64,000 nucleotides of DNA, from contig JAGQDJ010000176.1 in assembly GCA_022885665.1 (NCBI GenBank), positions 5,370 to 69,369 of the forward strand, written 5' to 3'. Positions 1-12,500 of the stretch are shown in pieces. A program made the translations under genes and the position numbers. The notes below the pieces were generated by a model. That model did not search any database. It was not told where the DNA came from and worked only from the letters and a program-made list of their open reading frames with translations. Numbering within the stretch: position 1 is the stretch's first letter; each line of letters begins with the position of its first letter. This DNA comes from Triops longicaudatus (lineage: Eukaryota > Arthropoda > Branchiopoda > Notostraca > Triopsidae).

Positions 1-53
1 AAAAAAAAAAAAAAAAAAAAAAACAAAAAAAAAAAAAAAAACAAAAAAAAAAA
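1..53. repeat. A-rich tract at window edge
   Basis: Almost pure A with single C interruptions at 24 and 42. It is cut by the window edge, so it may be the tail of a retroposed copy lying to the left or a plain homopolymer. Confidence 0.9.
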
Positions 54-495
54 CACGGAAGTAAGGAAATCCTAACGCTGTAAAGATATCCTATATGGAA
101 AATCTAAAAGCGAGTTAAAGTGGGTGAAAAAAAATTAGAGGATGCGTATTGCATTTTTAAAATCACTGGAGTCATAGCCTATTGACAGCTATATTTACTT
201 AAAAGTTTTATGCTGTTACATGATCATAATGTTAGATACAGAGGTGTTACTGTGGTATATTGATATGGTGTTATCGAAGTGAAAAAAATTGGCACTAGTC
301 CAGTTTGTAGGTTATAGTAATGCTTATTGTTGTGACTACAAATGTAGCTTGATTAGAAGAGTATTTGTAGAATTAAAACAATAGCAAACCTAGTTTTTAG
401 CATTGTCACATGCTTTTTTCCTGGATGGACTGTGATCAAAAGAGTGTTGCAAAGCCTTTATTTCTGGCTAGACATTCGCAATTACAGCTAGTTTG

Positions 496-575
496 TCAGT
501 ACTCATTACTCTGTACGCAAGAGTACTCATTAATGTACTCATTATTCACTTCGCTACTCATTACTCAGTACACTG
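496..575. repeat. Short degenerate repeat of TACTCATTA
   Basis: The 9-mer TACTCATTA starts at 500, 524, 536 and 555, with GTAC/CAGTAC filler between copies. Four exact copies in about 65 bases cannot be chance. It looks like a small decayed minisatellite. The stretch 54-495 before it shows nothing I can name. Confidence 0.8.
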
Positions 576-698
576 CTCCTTACTGATTACACCAATTGCT
601 GCTATGCAAACAGCAGGTTGTAATTTAACAACAGTTCTCTTCACATGTCGTTTCTCTTGCGGATTTTTTCTAACTTGAATTTCTTTTTTTTTCTCTAG

Positions 699-748
699 AA
701 ATAAGAGAGAAATACGTCTTAGCGAGCATTTTTGCCCCACGGAAATCG
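699..748 (+). CDS. Candidate 50-bp internal exon, product unknown
   Basis: A branch-like TCTAAC near 669, a long T/C tract and CTCTAG end at 698, and a consensus donor ATCG|GTAAGT begins at 749. The 50 bases between are open in two of three frames (second frame about NKREIRLSEHFCPTEI; third about IREKYVLASIFAPRK); the first frame has an immediate TAA. The pair of splice sites is good, but a 50-bp segment open in two frames is weak coding evidence, and pseudo-exons like this are common in long introns. It could belong to a gene lying to the left. No neighbour confirms it. Confidence 0.25.
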
Positions 749-2133
749 GTAAGTTGAGTACTAGAGCACTTCAAAATCTAGCTCGTTTTGGAATAAAGGT
801 GTTTCTTAGCTGGAAACGCGTTTTGGTGCTTTCAAAGTTTTCAGAAAGCTAAGGATTAAGCAAACTTTGTTATGGAGCAATAAAACGCGTCTTATAAGCT
901 CGCAGAATACTTCGTAGAAGCCTTTACTGGTTCAAACTGTGCAAAATTATATTTTCTCCTTCCTTTCTTGCGACATTGGGAATTCAAATACCGATTACAT
1001 ATTTCGAAACACCGTATGCGTAATATCGTAAACTTAACGAGAAAAGTAGCACCCACTTTTTTCTAAGATAAAAAGAAAAATTAAACTATTACTCCTCGAT
1101 TAAATTTTGCTAAGACACGTACTACTCCTTCCACGGCTGCTTAGCGTTATTTTATCCGCCTCAAAAACTTTTTGTTAAAAAATTGTCTTTTGCTTTTTTT
1201 GGCGTCGCGCTACAATTGATCCGAAACTGCTTTGCTTCTGCTTTCCAATAATTATCTTGTTATATTTTTTATTTTGGTTTGCTGATTAGCTAACTAGAGC
1301 GAAAACGAATACAATTACTGTATTCTATTTGTTTTCCTTTACTGCCTTTTTCTTTTCTTGTTCTGTACGATTCTATATGTTCTTCTGGACAAAGCCTGTT
1401 TTCTATTCAAAACTTAATTCCTATAATTTTCATTTTTTTTCCTTTCCTTTGTTTTATTTCCATGTCCTATTTATTTTTTGAGCATGTGGTTGCGAAAATC
1501 ACGTTTTTGCTTCGAAACTGGTTCACAAGCCAAATTCTCGCCGTAAATTGCATCCCATTCAACTAGACACCAAAACCCATAATCGTCATTCGAAATCTCT
1601 TGTAGTAATTCTAGGGTCGACTGTACTTGACATTCTTTTCCTTGACTGCACTTTGGAAGGAAGGGGAAGTGTGTGTATGTGGGGGGTGGGGAGCAAACGG
1701 GGCATGTGAGCCACATATGTGCAACCGTGTTAAAATTTTGGGAGCTAGAATGTGGAAGAACACGCGGGGTTTTGGGGAGTTGAGTTAAGATCTTATCCCT
1801 TTCGCCTGCAGAACGGAATTGAAGGGAACGAAAAAGCCATGCAAATTAGATTAAAGAGCTAGTTAAAAGACCAAGTCGATCGTAAAACGGGTCTTGTTAA
1901 GAACGAAGGGTCTAAAGCATGGCGGATAAGCGACAAGAGATAAGCGGCACAGTCTGCAACAGCAGGCTTACGCACCCCCTCCACTCCCTTCCACCCCACT
2001 TATTGCCCCCCTATGGCGTTTTTTATTTAGCGGGTTGTCGCCGTAAACTTGATAGAGTGAGCGTCAAGAATGTAGACTAGCGTTTCTTTGAACCCTAAAA
2101 ATTAATACATCCTTCACTTTTCGATAATTTCTA
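749..2133. other. Stretch with no gene seen
   Basis: AT-rich sequence with pyrimidine-rich patches (about 1310-1480 and 1970-2010). No splice pairs or repeats worth naming. Confidence 0.6.
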
Positions 2134-2146
2134 CCGCCAGAGGGCG
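2134..2146 (+). promoter_or_regulatory. CTCF-like motif
   Basis: CCGCCAGAGGGCG fits the conserved core of the metazoan CTCF site (CCASYAGRKGGCR) with one mismatch. A related partial match, AGCAGAGGGCGCC, lies at 27522-27534. The match is seen in the sequence; occupancy is inference. Confidence 0.4.
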
Positions 2147-2314
2147 TTGGTTAGCGTTGATGCCACAGACATAAGAAATTCATATTTTTCTCTTGTTTTT
2201 GTCAGAAAGAGCTTCGGTTTACGGTTCTCATTTGTAAGAAGATTAGGTGGAAAGCTTTGCAAGTTCTAATGCAGTGGATTTTCTGGGTTGTTTTCTAATT
2301 TCTTTTCGGTCTAG

Positions 2315-2426
2315 GGCTCCCAAGTCGAGAAGCCGTAAGGCCGCCAAGTTTTCGGGCGCCTGGCCAGAAACTTTTGTGGAGGATGGGATGAAGGAGGGAA
2401 AAGAAATCTCTTTAACGATCCTATAA
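2315..2426 (+). CDS. Candidate 3'-terminal exon, product unknown
   Basis: An acceptor with a good pyrimidine tract (TTTCTAATTTCTTTTCGGTCTAG) ends at 2314. One frame stays open from 2316 for 36 codons to TAA at 2424-2426 and is GC-richer than its surroundings; it starts APKSRSRKAAKFSGAWPETF and turns acidic. Of the other two frames, the one starting at 2315 stops early. No convincing donor lies downstream, which is why a terminal exon is suggested. No polyadenylation signal sits directly after the stop. The peptide has no family I recognise. It may equally be a random open stretch in an intron. Confidence 0.2.
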
Positions 2427-3090
2427 AACTCACTTTGCTAAGAAAAACTCCCGAGGGAAAAGTTTGCCATAGATCTCTAACTATGGCATCAACCTTTCTT
2501 TCACCCATAGCTTCATTGCTTTTTAATAATTTCCATTGGCGCAACGACAGCAAAGAGAGACGAATTGTCTTGCGTGTTCTGAGCTCTGCACACTATTTGC
2601 ACGCTATCATGGAATACCAGGGAATAAATATATAAAAGGTAGTTTTTCTTGCATTATCTTTCGAAATTATCATCGAACAGGGCTCTATTTCTACAAATGG
2701 TTGTTTTCAATTGTATGCTATAAATCAGAGAAAAAATTGCCGTATGTGTGGGTTTGTTCACAAGCAATGCTACACACATTAATGCACAATTTCTACAATA
2801 TTCGAGCCGCCTATAAGAGATAAGGCGAAAATAAGGTATTTTTTTCTGATACCTTTTGTCTACTGTAGCGTTTCGTTATCACGAACCCATTTATAACGAA
2901 CTGTCGGCTACAGCAGAGCGATTTTAATGTGCTTAGATATGTAAATTTGTAGATAATTGTTTGGTATAATGAACTTCATATATACCAAAAAATTTTTAAT
3001 TTACATGGTGCCCGTTATGACGATATTTTGTAGAATTATACTGTGAAATCTAATAATTCACACATAATCCTACTGTACTTTCTTACTAAT
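2427..3090. other. Stretch with decayed pogo-type motif
   Basis: No gene seen. At 2866-2905 there is TACTGTAGCG followed by TTCGTTATCACGAAC and TTATAACGAAC, resembling the terminal sequences of pogo/Tigger-type elements found intact elsewhere in the window. A TATAAAAGG string lies at 2632-2640 without other promoter signs. Confidence 0.4.
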
Positions 3091-4195
3091 GGTTTCTCGT
3101 ACATCCGGGTTTCACCATAAAACGCACTTTATTGGGCATACCTTCCATTTCTTACGTGTGTGTTTCAAGGTAAAAATTTGGAACTAAGTTTCACTTTGAT
3201 ATTCTCTTAGAAGCGGTTCTCTCTTATATCCGGGCTTAACTGTTTCCTGTCAGGGTACATTTTTCTACATTAGCAAGGCTCACACGTCTTGCTTTCGCTG
3301 CATTTCTGAGCTTTAAACAAGCTATTTGAACTCAAGCCACTTACACCTGGGTTTATCTAACATCCGGATACGAGTTTGTCGAACTTTAATGTAAGATATA
3401 TTTTCTAGGATGTTGGACCTCTAATACGTAAAACATACCACTTTTCAAGTCTCCAAACAATCTGTCGTATTATTATCTTAAAAATGATTTTTTTTTTAAA
3501 TACGGGTTTGACTGCTAAACTTTTCAGCGATATTTCATACACCCTTTGTAATATTACCAAGTTTTCTTGCTTTCTTTCTTGCTTCTTACGGCAAGCCACC
3601 ACACCATTGAAATTCAAGCAGAATATTCGAGACTTACTCTCCAACAAACAGGTTCTCTCTTACATCCGGGTACGACTTTATCCTTGCTTTTCTGGCTATC
3701 GCATATGACACATATATGTATCTTTCACCCCCAAGCAACCTCAAAAGGACACCAAAGCATCACTCTCTTACGCATGGATATCTCTTACATCCGGGCTCAA
3801 ATTTATGATACGTTTTCCTTCGTTTTTTCACCTCTACTACGTAACATACCGATGCAAACAAGTCTGTTATGCCAGACAGTGTTTGTAAGGCTCTCATATT
3901 GCTTTGTTATCTCTTGCAAGCGGGGTTTCTTAAATCCGGGTTCTTCCTTTAAACTACCTTTCCTCCAATTTTTCATTGTATATCAGTTTGCTTATCTTAA
4001 AAATACTCAAAAGCAACGCCAGATTATGACTCTCTTGTAAGTGAGGTTTCTTATATCCGGATTTGATTAATAAAGTATTTTTTCCTTTTACATTTTTCGT
4101 ATTCTATTTGTCCATCTATATTCATAGTACTCAAAAGCAACGTAGGTTTTGACTCTCATAAAAGCGGGTTCTCTTACATCTGGGCTTGACCACAT
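3091..4195 (+). repeat. Degenerate tandem array, unit about 120-165 bp
   Basis: A core close to TCTCTTACATCCGGGTTTGAC recurs near 3097, 3218, 3355, 3495, 3655, 3780, 3927, 4050 and 4170. Several copies are preceded by CTCTYNTAAGCGGG (3206, 3909, 4031, 4152). The last units also share ACTCAAAAGCAACG (4008 and 4132), showing a repeat unit of about 122 bp there. Between the cores the units are strongly diverged. Isolated relatives occur at 19625 and 47325 and, on the other strand, near 19068, 19181 and 19511. The reverse of the core (GTCAAACCCGGATGTAAGAGA) resembles a pogo/Tigger terminal repeat, so the array may descend from amplified transposon ends. Open frames inside it, such as 3567-4040, are by-products. 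Confidence 0.75.
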
Positions 4196-4449
4196 TCATG
4201 CAACATTCCTGTAGCCTTCGCTTGCAATTTATGTTAATGGTCTGTTGAGTCCGTCAAACACACTAGCTCGGTCATTTTTTTCCCTTAATGAAAGGATTTT
4301 CTGTTTTCCAACAGTGTTAAAAAAAAAGTAAGAATTATGTGAACTGTTTCATCCCGAGCCGCATTTGGCACGCAGGAACCAGGCGATACTGGCCAATATC
4401 CACCTCGGCGTCGGTCGGCGATCTTTTACAACTCTGTTTATCTTTTTAG

Positions 4450-4830
4450 AAAGTACTTGATGGTGTTTTAAGCTCAGTGTCGGCCTCAAGGGGGTTTTTT
4501 ATACTACGGTTTGCGAGTGAAAGATGGGCCTGCCATCCATTTGGGGGTTTCTGGACTTGGGGGTTGGCATGTGCCATTTGGCATTCTCTCGACACATTGC
4601 TCGCTTCTGCCCACCAAACAACGTATTCGGCCATGTACAAGTACTCGCACACTTTTCTTTCTGCACCCATTTTCTTTTCCTGTATTTCCCACTCAGGTCT
4701 CCAAAACTTTTGCTTGTCAATTTCTCCACTTGCGGTATTTATAGGTTTAGCAGGATACAAACCCCTCAGCAAACACATTCTTGCCCCATCTTCAAATTCC
4801 TTGCCATCGTTTACAGTTTACGCCCACTAA
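4450..4830 (+). CDS. Doubtful open frame after an acceptor; region open in several frames
   Basis: After a clean acceptor (GTTTATCTTTTTAG, AG at 4448-4449) one frame stays open for 126 codons to TAA at 4828-4830. The island is GC-richer than its flanks, and two other + frames (4511-4744, 4524-4880) and the reverse strand (4446-4778, 110 codons; 4499-4729) are also open. The reverse frame has a more protein-like composition, with many charged residues and five Trp. No domain is recognised in any frame. Openness on both strands points to composition rather than one gene, but the island stands out and may be a degraded coding sequence or a conserved non-coding element. Confidence 0.12.
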   Translation, partial: KVLDGVLSSVSASRGFFILRFASERWACHPFGGFWTWGLACAIWHSLDTLLASAHQTTYSAMYKYSHTFLSAPIFFSCISHSGLQNFCLSISPLAVFIGLAGYKPLSKHILAPSSNSLPSFTVYAH

Positions 4831-4880
4831 ATAGGTCTGCTAAAAGAAATCTTCTCTTCACCTTGCAAGACGTTGGTTAA

Positions 4881-7800
4881 CTTTACAAGACGTGTAAAAT
4901 GTCACAACTGTGTTGCTCTCTGTCACAACGGATAACATTTCTCGAATTAGAAACTATTTGATACACACACATATATTTATATATACCACCCAAAACCTTT
5001 CAAACAGGGCAGTGTGCCAAAAGCTCACCTCTTTCTTGCTCGTGGATACGTTGGTGTTCACGCCGTTCCGGTACTATGCTCCCCGCGTAGTACAAGTGCC
5101 GACAGTTTGAATGAATTCATTTTTTTCTCGTTTCCTCTTTTGTAAAAAGAAAGCGAAAAAAATACCCCTAACTGAAATAGGCACCAGGGCCGAAAGACTG
5201 ATTTGCTACGCACTCCAAACACAAGCTGGCACCAGAACGCAGTTGGGAAAATGTCCTGCGTTCCTGGTAGCCATTTTCCTGTGTTTTCTAGGGAATAAGT
5301 GATCATTTTTCTTCTTGATCCTTTTTAAAGAACGCATAGAAGACCAAAAACAACAGCTGAACCGGTGAGGAAATTTTTTTAAAAAAACAGTAAAAAATTC
5401 ACATATTTCTTTTAAACATCCTATAATGATTTTTTAAAAGAACTAAATAAATTCTAAATTCGTTATGAGAAATTAGAAAACTTTTAAATTTGCGTGCATA
5501 AATATCGCGTGAGATATTGAGCACGAAGATAGTTATAGTAATAATTTATAGCCTCCTTAAAGGTGTCACTGATTACAATCATCACCCTTGTGTAAGAGCT
5601 ATAGCTGAAAAAAATTACTTGTTATTGTTAAGTTTCTCTTGCATGCGATTTGTGAACACACACTGAATATTATAGCACTAAAGCCCAGTTTATACTCGCT
5701 CTTGAGAATTAACGTTGGTAATGGCTTAAAAAGTTTCACAACGATTTCCAGAAACCGGTTAAATAATTTTCTGCTGTTTTCGACAGTAAAGTTCTGTCTA
5801 GTTATTCCTACCTCTTTTCTTCATATTAATTTTGAAACACGGTTTTATTAATTCTTCGTGAGATTTTGGGCAGTAGACTGCAGGAACTAAGATTTTATAA
5901 CTTTGTCATAAGAATCGTCTCACGAACTGAAAATATTTTTTTTCTCTAAAAATTGTTTTCCACAACACCTGTGAAGTCACAGCGAGAAAACCGCAATTTT
6001 ACATTCTATCAAATCTTGCAATTTTTTCCAAATATATTAATTTACCCAAAGTCTTTTCCTAAGTTTTGAAATATCAGTAGACAACCACTACTTCACTGTT
6101 GAGAATTTCAGGAAAATATAAAATAATTTTTACAAGGAGACAACGAAAGTTTCGCTAGTTTTCTTTAATATCTCATATTAATTAATGCTATTAAACTCCA
6201 GGGATTTTATATTCATACTTATTTTCCTTGCATTAAATGCACAGAAATCGTAACACAGATAAAATTTATTTTTTGCGACAATGTCAAGTGTCATTTCTTG
6301 TCAGTTCTCCAAGCCCTCTCCCGCATGGGGAGCTGACGGTTTTTCTCCGTTTTATTCAGGCCTAAAACAGTGCCGCAATGGCCAAATTTGATTAATAACT
6401 ACCAATAAATTCCGATTTTTATTTAACTTATTTTTGCATTTTTACATGATTTGAAATAAGGAGTTTTTGAGCGTTGAAGTAGAGAGAAAACGGCGCTTGT
6501 TTTGCGTGATTCTCACGTTCTGCAGTATTTTCTTTGTGACGTCGGTGCAGTCCAATTGCATTTAGTGCAAGTCTTTCGTTGGGTTTGTTAAAATACATTG
6601 TCAGTTTCTTTGCTCACGCCAATGAACATTTCTATAACCAAGCTTGATTTCTTGTGAGAATTACTACAGTACAATAAATATATGCTAAGTACTCAAGTTG
6701 CCAGCACTTGGTCATAACTTACACCGCACCATACCCATTATTCTAGTCGGATTTTCGTTGCTAGCAACTTCGAAGAACGTTGTTCTTTCCTTCCCGCAAG
6801 AAATATTTATTTTCTTTAAAAAGCTGTGACACAGAAGGGGCAAGAGTTCGAGAAAGGTAACTAACGCCACATCTTTATTGCTAAAACAACACTAGTCGTG
6901 TGCTAGACAAGCAAAACCTCGCTCGGCCTCGTTTTCCTGCCGTTTGCTTGGCGACCGCACAGCGCGAGCTAATACAACGTCTTGTTGTGTGAAGGACGAC
7001 TTCCGGTACTCATAAGAGCCCCCGGGACGCAAGCCGACACCCATTAACCTAAAGCCATTGCTATTCTTCCTGCATATCTTGCCAAAACGTACTGCACTGT
7101 ACTGTGCCCTCTATCCTATGCCAGTACTGTACCACGCAATACCCGTAAGTAACCTTTAAGTATTTATTTCTTCATAACTTCCTTTCTTTTTGAATTTCTT
7201 TGATCAGTGTCTTCCTTTTGATTGCCAAATCCCTTTTTAAAAAGCAAGGAATTCCAAACTTCGTATTAAAAAGAAGAAAACACGGAAGTAAAAATTTTCG
7301 CTGGCTTTATTAACTTCCAAAAATCCCGACAAGCAAATGAGCCCATAAAAAGGAAAGAAAACTGTTAACAACTTTCTTTTCTTCCTTTTGTCAGTGGGGT
7401 GAAGCTCCCCCCCCCACCCACCCACTGCTCTTTGCATCCATTTCACCCTTCCAGGACGTTAAAAATAACCTTGCACACGCACACACAATGTTAGTAAGAA
7501 GCCAAACACTATTCGATAAAACCTTTTAGTCCTCCTGCTATCAGGAAGTAGATGGAGAAAAAGGAAAGTGAATCGTAAAGATCGCTGGAAAACGACACCA
7601 TAGAAGCCCCCAAAATGGCGTCACGCCACGTGCCAAGTCCCCGTCACATGCAACGTTCCTGAAATCAAACTTGCTAATGAAACAATCTCCCTACCACAAA
7701 AAATATCCAACTAACCGTAAACAACCGAGTCACGATCGAGAGGAAAAGATCAACAATGCCCTGACCTTGTACTCCCTCTCAACCCTTTGGAAACTTTCCC

Positions 7801-9252
7801 AATTATCCCGACCACCCCACCACCATCCGACGCTTATTTCTACCTTAAATCTTGCTTACGACCGTATCTCATGGACAATCGATCTGAAATTCCTTAACAC
7901 GCAGCTGTCGGGATACATCAGCATCGTTTTTCTTTTTGTCGTGTTTTATTTTCAACTTGGTGTAATTTGGCCATATTAATATCACGTATTACTACATGAC
8001 ACTCTAATTTAAGCACGCTTAAGTATTTTCTAAAAGAAAAGTAAATAAATCAAATAAAGTGAATTCTAGTTAGTAAATTTAATAGTTGTCTAGGCCAAAA
8101 ATCACCCTCGAAAATTTATGGATGGGTAATAATGGCCTTTTTCGACAACAATAATTCAAAACATAACGTCTCGAATTTGATGCACCTGATGTGCTGTTTT
8201 TCGGTAAAAACTGTTAAGCCGTCTGATGTTTCTTGCTTTACTACTAAATATAACAATGGTCGTTACAATAATACGGAATCTTGAAACATGTTTTCCGGGT
8301 AAAAACAAAATAGTTAAAATAGGCATTTACTTTCCCCTTTCCCCCTTGTGCTCAGACCTGCGTGGTATTGCGAAAGCCTTTAATTTTATTCAAGTTATGT
8401 CTCTAGAATTTTGTAATTAGGAAGACAATATACGATAACAGCAATAAGTGAAAGCCTACGCTATGTCCAAGGGAAAAAAATAATCTAGCAAAACACTTTC
8501 AAGTATTCACTAAATCAATGCTTCACTATAGTGGCTAAATTACCCAAAATTGGAAAAGAGCCGTTTGGGTGTGCATTGGGTAGTACCCAGGATTTTGGTT
8601 GGGTGTGTGGGGGGGTCGTATGCAGTTTATTTTTGGCACGTTGAGGTTTGTTCCATTTTACCTAACATTTAATAAAAATTTCGAGGTCATCCCACTAACC
8701 CCCCTGGGCACTGCCTTTGGCTCACGATACCTATGTGAAGAAAACTAGAAGTGAAATTTATTACTAATTATTTCTGCGAACATTTTTGTCCGAACGAAAT
8801 TAAATGCCAAAATAACGTCTGTCTTACCCACCAATTTAATTGTGCTTGCGCTTACAGTATCCTCTGTTGAAGGCTACGTGTTACTTAGCAGAAGCATAGG
8901 GAAATTCGTACTAAATGATTCAGACTTTTTTTTAACCAAATCTGCCCAACATTTCCACATAAATATCTGCCAATAAGGTTACGTATAGTGAAAGTTATAC
9001 AACCCGTCAGTAAGTTTACAAAACTTCCTTAGTAAATTTGTAACAAGCCAGTAAAATTTCGTACTAACATTTTACCAATATCTTCACAAAAACATTTCCG
9101 GAGAAGTTTAGGAAATTTTCTATAGGCTGTAATTCCATTACTAAGTGTAAAACTTTGAACTTTGTTCTTATCAAAAAAGGAAATGGAACTCAAGACGCCT
9201 CAAATGAACCTTCAAATAAATTTTCGAATGACTCATTTCCCAAGAAAGCCCG
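4881..9252. other. Long stretch with no gene seen
   Basis: AT-rich DNA. Minor items: TG/TA repeat near 4970-4990; C9 run near 7409; a YY1-like AAAATGGCG at 7612-7620 followed by GCCACGTGCC, opening only a 15-codon frame; GTACTG-rich text at 7088-7135. No usable exon signals were found. Confidence 0.6.
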
Positions 9253-9291
9253 TTTCTTTGAAAAACCTCAACGTGAGGTTTTTCAAAGAAA
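9253..9291. repeat. Perfect hairpin, 18-bp arms, 3-base loop
   Basis: TTTCTTTGAAAAACCTCA (9253-9270), loop ACG, then its exact reverse complement (9274-9291). No terminal-repeat family or T-tail is evident. Such a hairpin may be a micro-inversion/duplication scar or a foldback fragment. Confidence 0.95.
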
Positions 9292-9575
9292 TTCGGTTCA
9301 AGGAATTTTGTTCAAAATTTTCGATGCCCTGTATTCAACATACGATTCAAAACTTCGAAAATTTACGAGCAAATTTTGAGTATTTGTTGCAAAATCATCA
9401 GGATCATTTAGCATGTGATTGCGTTATCGTTTCGTTAGGAGGATCGTAGTCCTAAACTCTATTTTTGTTTTATTATTTGTATTTTGAAAAACCTTTGTTC
9501 ATGGGTAACGAAGGCTTTCTCATAGGGAATTTTGGGTAATGAGCGAAAACTTTTGACAAGGACTACACTAAAGTG

Positions 9576-9598
9576 TCACGTGACCAGGTTTCAAGATG
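9576..9598 (+). promoter_or_regulatory. E-box followed by AAGATGG start-like motif
   Basis: The palindromic E-box TCACGTGA (9576-9583) lies 12 bases before AAGATGGAGG (ATG at 9596-9598), an arrangement resembling animal housekeeping core promoters with USF/MITF- and YY1-type sites. The ATG opens only 22 codons (MEVSDLPYWNYTITFFFGLC, then GK and stop). No donor consensus is present before the stop, so a gene start is only a possibility. Confidence 0.2.
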
Positions 9599-12500
9599 GA
9601 GGTATCCGACTTGCCATACTGGAACTACACGATAACTTTCTTTTTCGGTTTATGCGGCAAATAATCGAAGGATTTAATTAAATAACTGGTATTTTTTCAG
9701 CAACTATGGGACTGCAACAATGGAATTAGGGAACACTATTGTTACGACTGACTATGGAAGTTAAAAGCACGAGTGAATAGGCAGAGACTTGCTTAGGCAA
9801 AATGGGTCAAATACATTGTTAGCAATAATGAATATTTCTATGCAGTAAGCATACATCAAGAATTTCAAATTACTTCACAAAGCTATGTAACAAGCGTTAG
9901 TTTCTGTAATTGCTTTCTTAGTTTAATTCAAACCACCCTTGGAAACACAAGTATCTTGCGTAAAAAACGACCCGTTTTGGTACTTTCGTTCTTGTCGACA
10001 GACAACTTGCCCAGGCAATCTTTTCATGTTAGATGGCCTTGTATTTCTCTGGACTGCATTTCCAGTGTTTCTTCAACACTTTTCTAAGAAAGGCAAAGGA
10101 CTGAAAGAGAAATCTTGTCAGGAGATGAGCAGGTGTGTAACAATGGCAAGTAATCAATAAAGAATTCCGGGTAAGGAAATGAAATAAGTTGGTTTTCTCC
10201 ACATCTCGCGTCGGAACTTCAGAACCCATGAATACGTGTTCGAGCGTTTTTTCTAGCTATGTTCAAAGCAACGTTTTCAAAGTTTCAACTTGAGAAGGCG
10301 AGCAAAAAATTATTTTCTCATAATTTCTCTCAGAGAGACAGAAGAGGAGGTGAAGCAAGAGATATTTTGTGGTTTTCCAGGAAAATGTTGGTGGCAAGCA
10401 AAATTTTCTTATTTCTTCGCTTTTTTCCGCGCATACTGATTTCACACATTTCTTATTAGTACTGCGGGGTGAGTTGTAAAGACATAACCCTTTGGTGGGC
10501 AAGGAAAGGGGTTTATATCACAGAAAGACATAGCAGTGACAGTTCTGTGGGGTAGTGAAAGTATTGGTTGTAACAATAAGCAAGTTTTATCTCCCAAACC
10601 CCGGACGACGGACGACAAATTTCTGCGGCATTATGCGAAAAAATGAAGGAAGAGACAGTTGTGATGGGGGATGAAGGGGTTAAGAAAGGGGTGAGAGAAG
10701 GTTTCCCGAGGAAAAGCATGCATGACAGCAGCACAGCACTGCAAGTATATGCCAGCGACTCGAGCAGCATTTGGCTTAAGTCCCACGCCGATCATACTAT
10801 ATGCAAAACCACATCCATCTGCATTATTGTATAATAGCTACAGCAAATGCTGCTCTTTCCGAGACTTTTATTTAAAGTCGCCATAGGGTTGGTTCTTCCC
10901 AATAAGATGTTGCAGCAATTTTTATTTCTACATGTATTTTTAATAGTTTTGCGAAATGCGAAAAGGAATTATGTGTTATTTATCTTTACGTGGCAACAAA
11001 AGCAAAAAACAAACAAGGAATGCTGGTGTTGCTTCAATTTTGGAATAGCATAAGGGTGAATATGGGGAAGACGCAAGGACAAGAGCGAATTTCGTCGTAA
11101 GTTTTACAATGCTCTTTGTTTGGTAGTTGTCCGTCACGTGTTTTCATTAAGGTTTGTTTTATGAGCTAAACTCGCTTCATGTGTACTAACTTTCGGGAAA
11201 AGCTCCTCAAGTGCAATTAGCAGAGTCAACAACAGCCGATAAAGACAGAAGAAAATGGGCGTATTACGGTGCTGAGCTACCTTATAAAACGCATTGCTGA
11301 GTATTGTTAGAGTATTACGTTCTTGTGTAACTATACCTGTAGTGGCCTGCAATGAAAAGAGACGTTGATACATAAAAAAATGAGTTAATTCTAACTATAT
11401 TACTGACAATCCCAGCGATCTCATGGATGTCTAATACCTTTTCGTGCCCTTTTCATCTTTTTTGTTATGAAGTTTTCTTTTATGCCAATTCAGAACAGTT
11501 TTCATTTCTGAGCTTCTTAAATTTAATTTCTAGCATTATGTTCTATAACGTGAACAAAGAAAATTATTCTTTTTTCTTACAAAACGAAAACAAATCCATA
11601 GGAAGCCTAATGGAAATTGATTGCAATGTCTAATTAATGAATTCATCTTTAGCATCGAAATTAATCTCCAGGTTGTACTTTGATTGCCAACTGAATAAAA
11701 ATTTAAAATTTGTGGACTGGTTTTTGTGTTTAAATGAATTTACGAGAAGATTCTACTATTTTCCACAGCAATATGCTCACAGCAATATACTCACAGAAAA
11801 CGATATGGCAATTAAGCAATATAACTGCAATGGAAACTGCTGGAATTGTAACACTAAAATAGGGCATTAATGAGTAAAACGATTTTATTCCACGGATTTT
11901 AGCATCATATTGGGACAATCATTGTGTCACCGTTATTTGAATGCACCTTATGCTTATGTACTGAAATACCAGAAACAATAGGTGGAATTACGAGCCACTG
12001 AAGGCCAGAATTCCAACTATTGCAAAAACAACAATGGTTGTCATAAAACGGAACGAATATTGTTGAAACGTAATATTATGTGAACTTTTACAAGCGCATT
12101 ACTGCATTGTATTGAGTTTGTACGCGCAATTTATAAATTATAGAAATACACATTATAGAGTTTTTTAATAAATTAGCGTGGAGAATTTTAAACAACAATT
12201 ATCTTTTATGTATTTCATTCACTGCTAAACACAAACTGAACTTGAAACGTGTGAACTCGAAAATTTCATACTTGGTTGAAAAATGGCTACCAAGTGCCAA
12301 GGGTTAACTAGTACAATGCAGAATACTTGTAAGGGGAGGTTTAATGAGAGCGGTGAATGTTAGTTAATGAGTTCCATATTCAAATTATGACAAGACAGCA
12401 TCACGATATTGACGTTTATCAGCCAAGGACCGCCCATTTGCCCGTCAAGCATTCCCTTTCCGTGCGTGAAAGACAAAAGACACGATATTTCCCTGCAATA

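Noticed and set aside
3567..4040. 157-codon forward frame
   Set aside because: It lies inside the degenerate tandem array and crosses several repeat units, so it is a by-product of the repeat.
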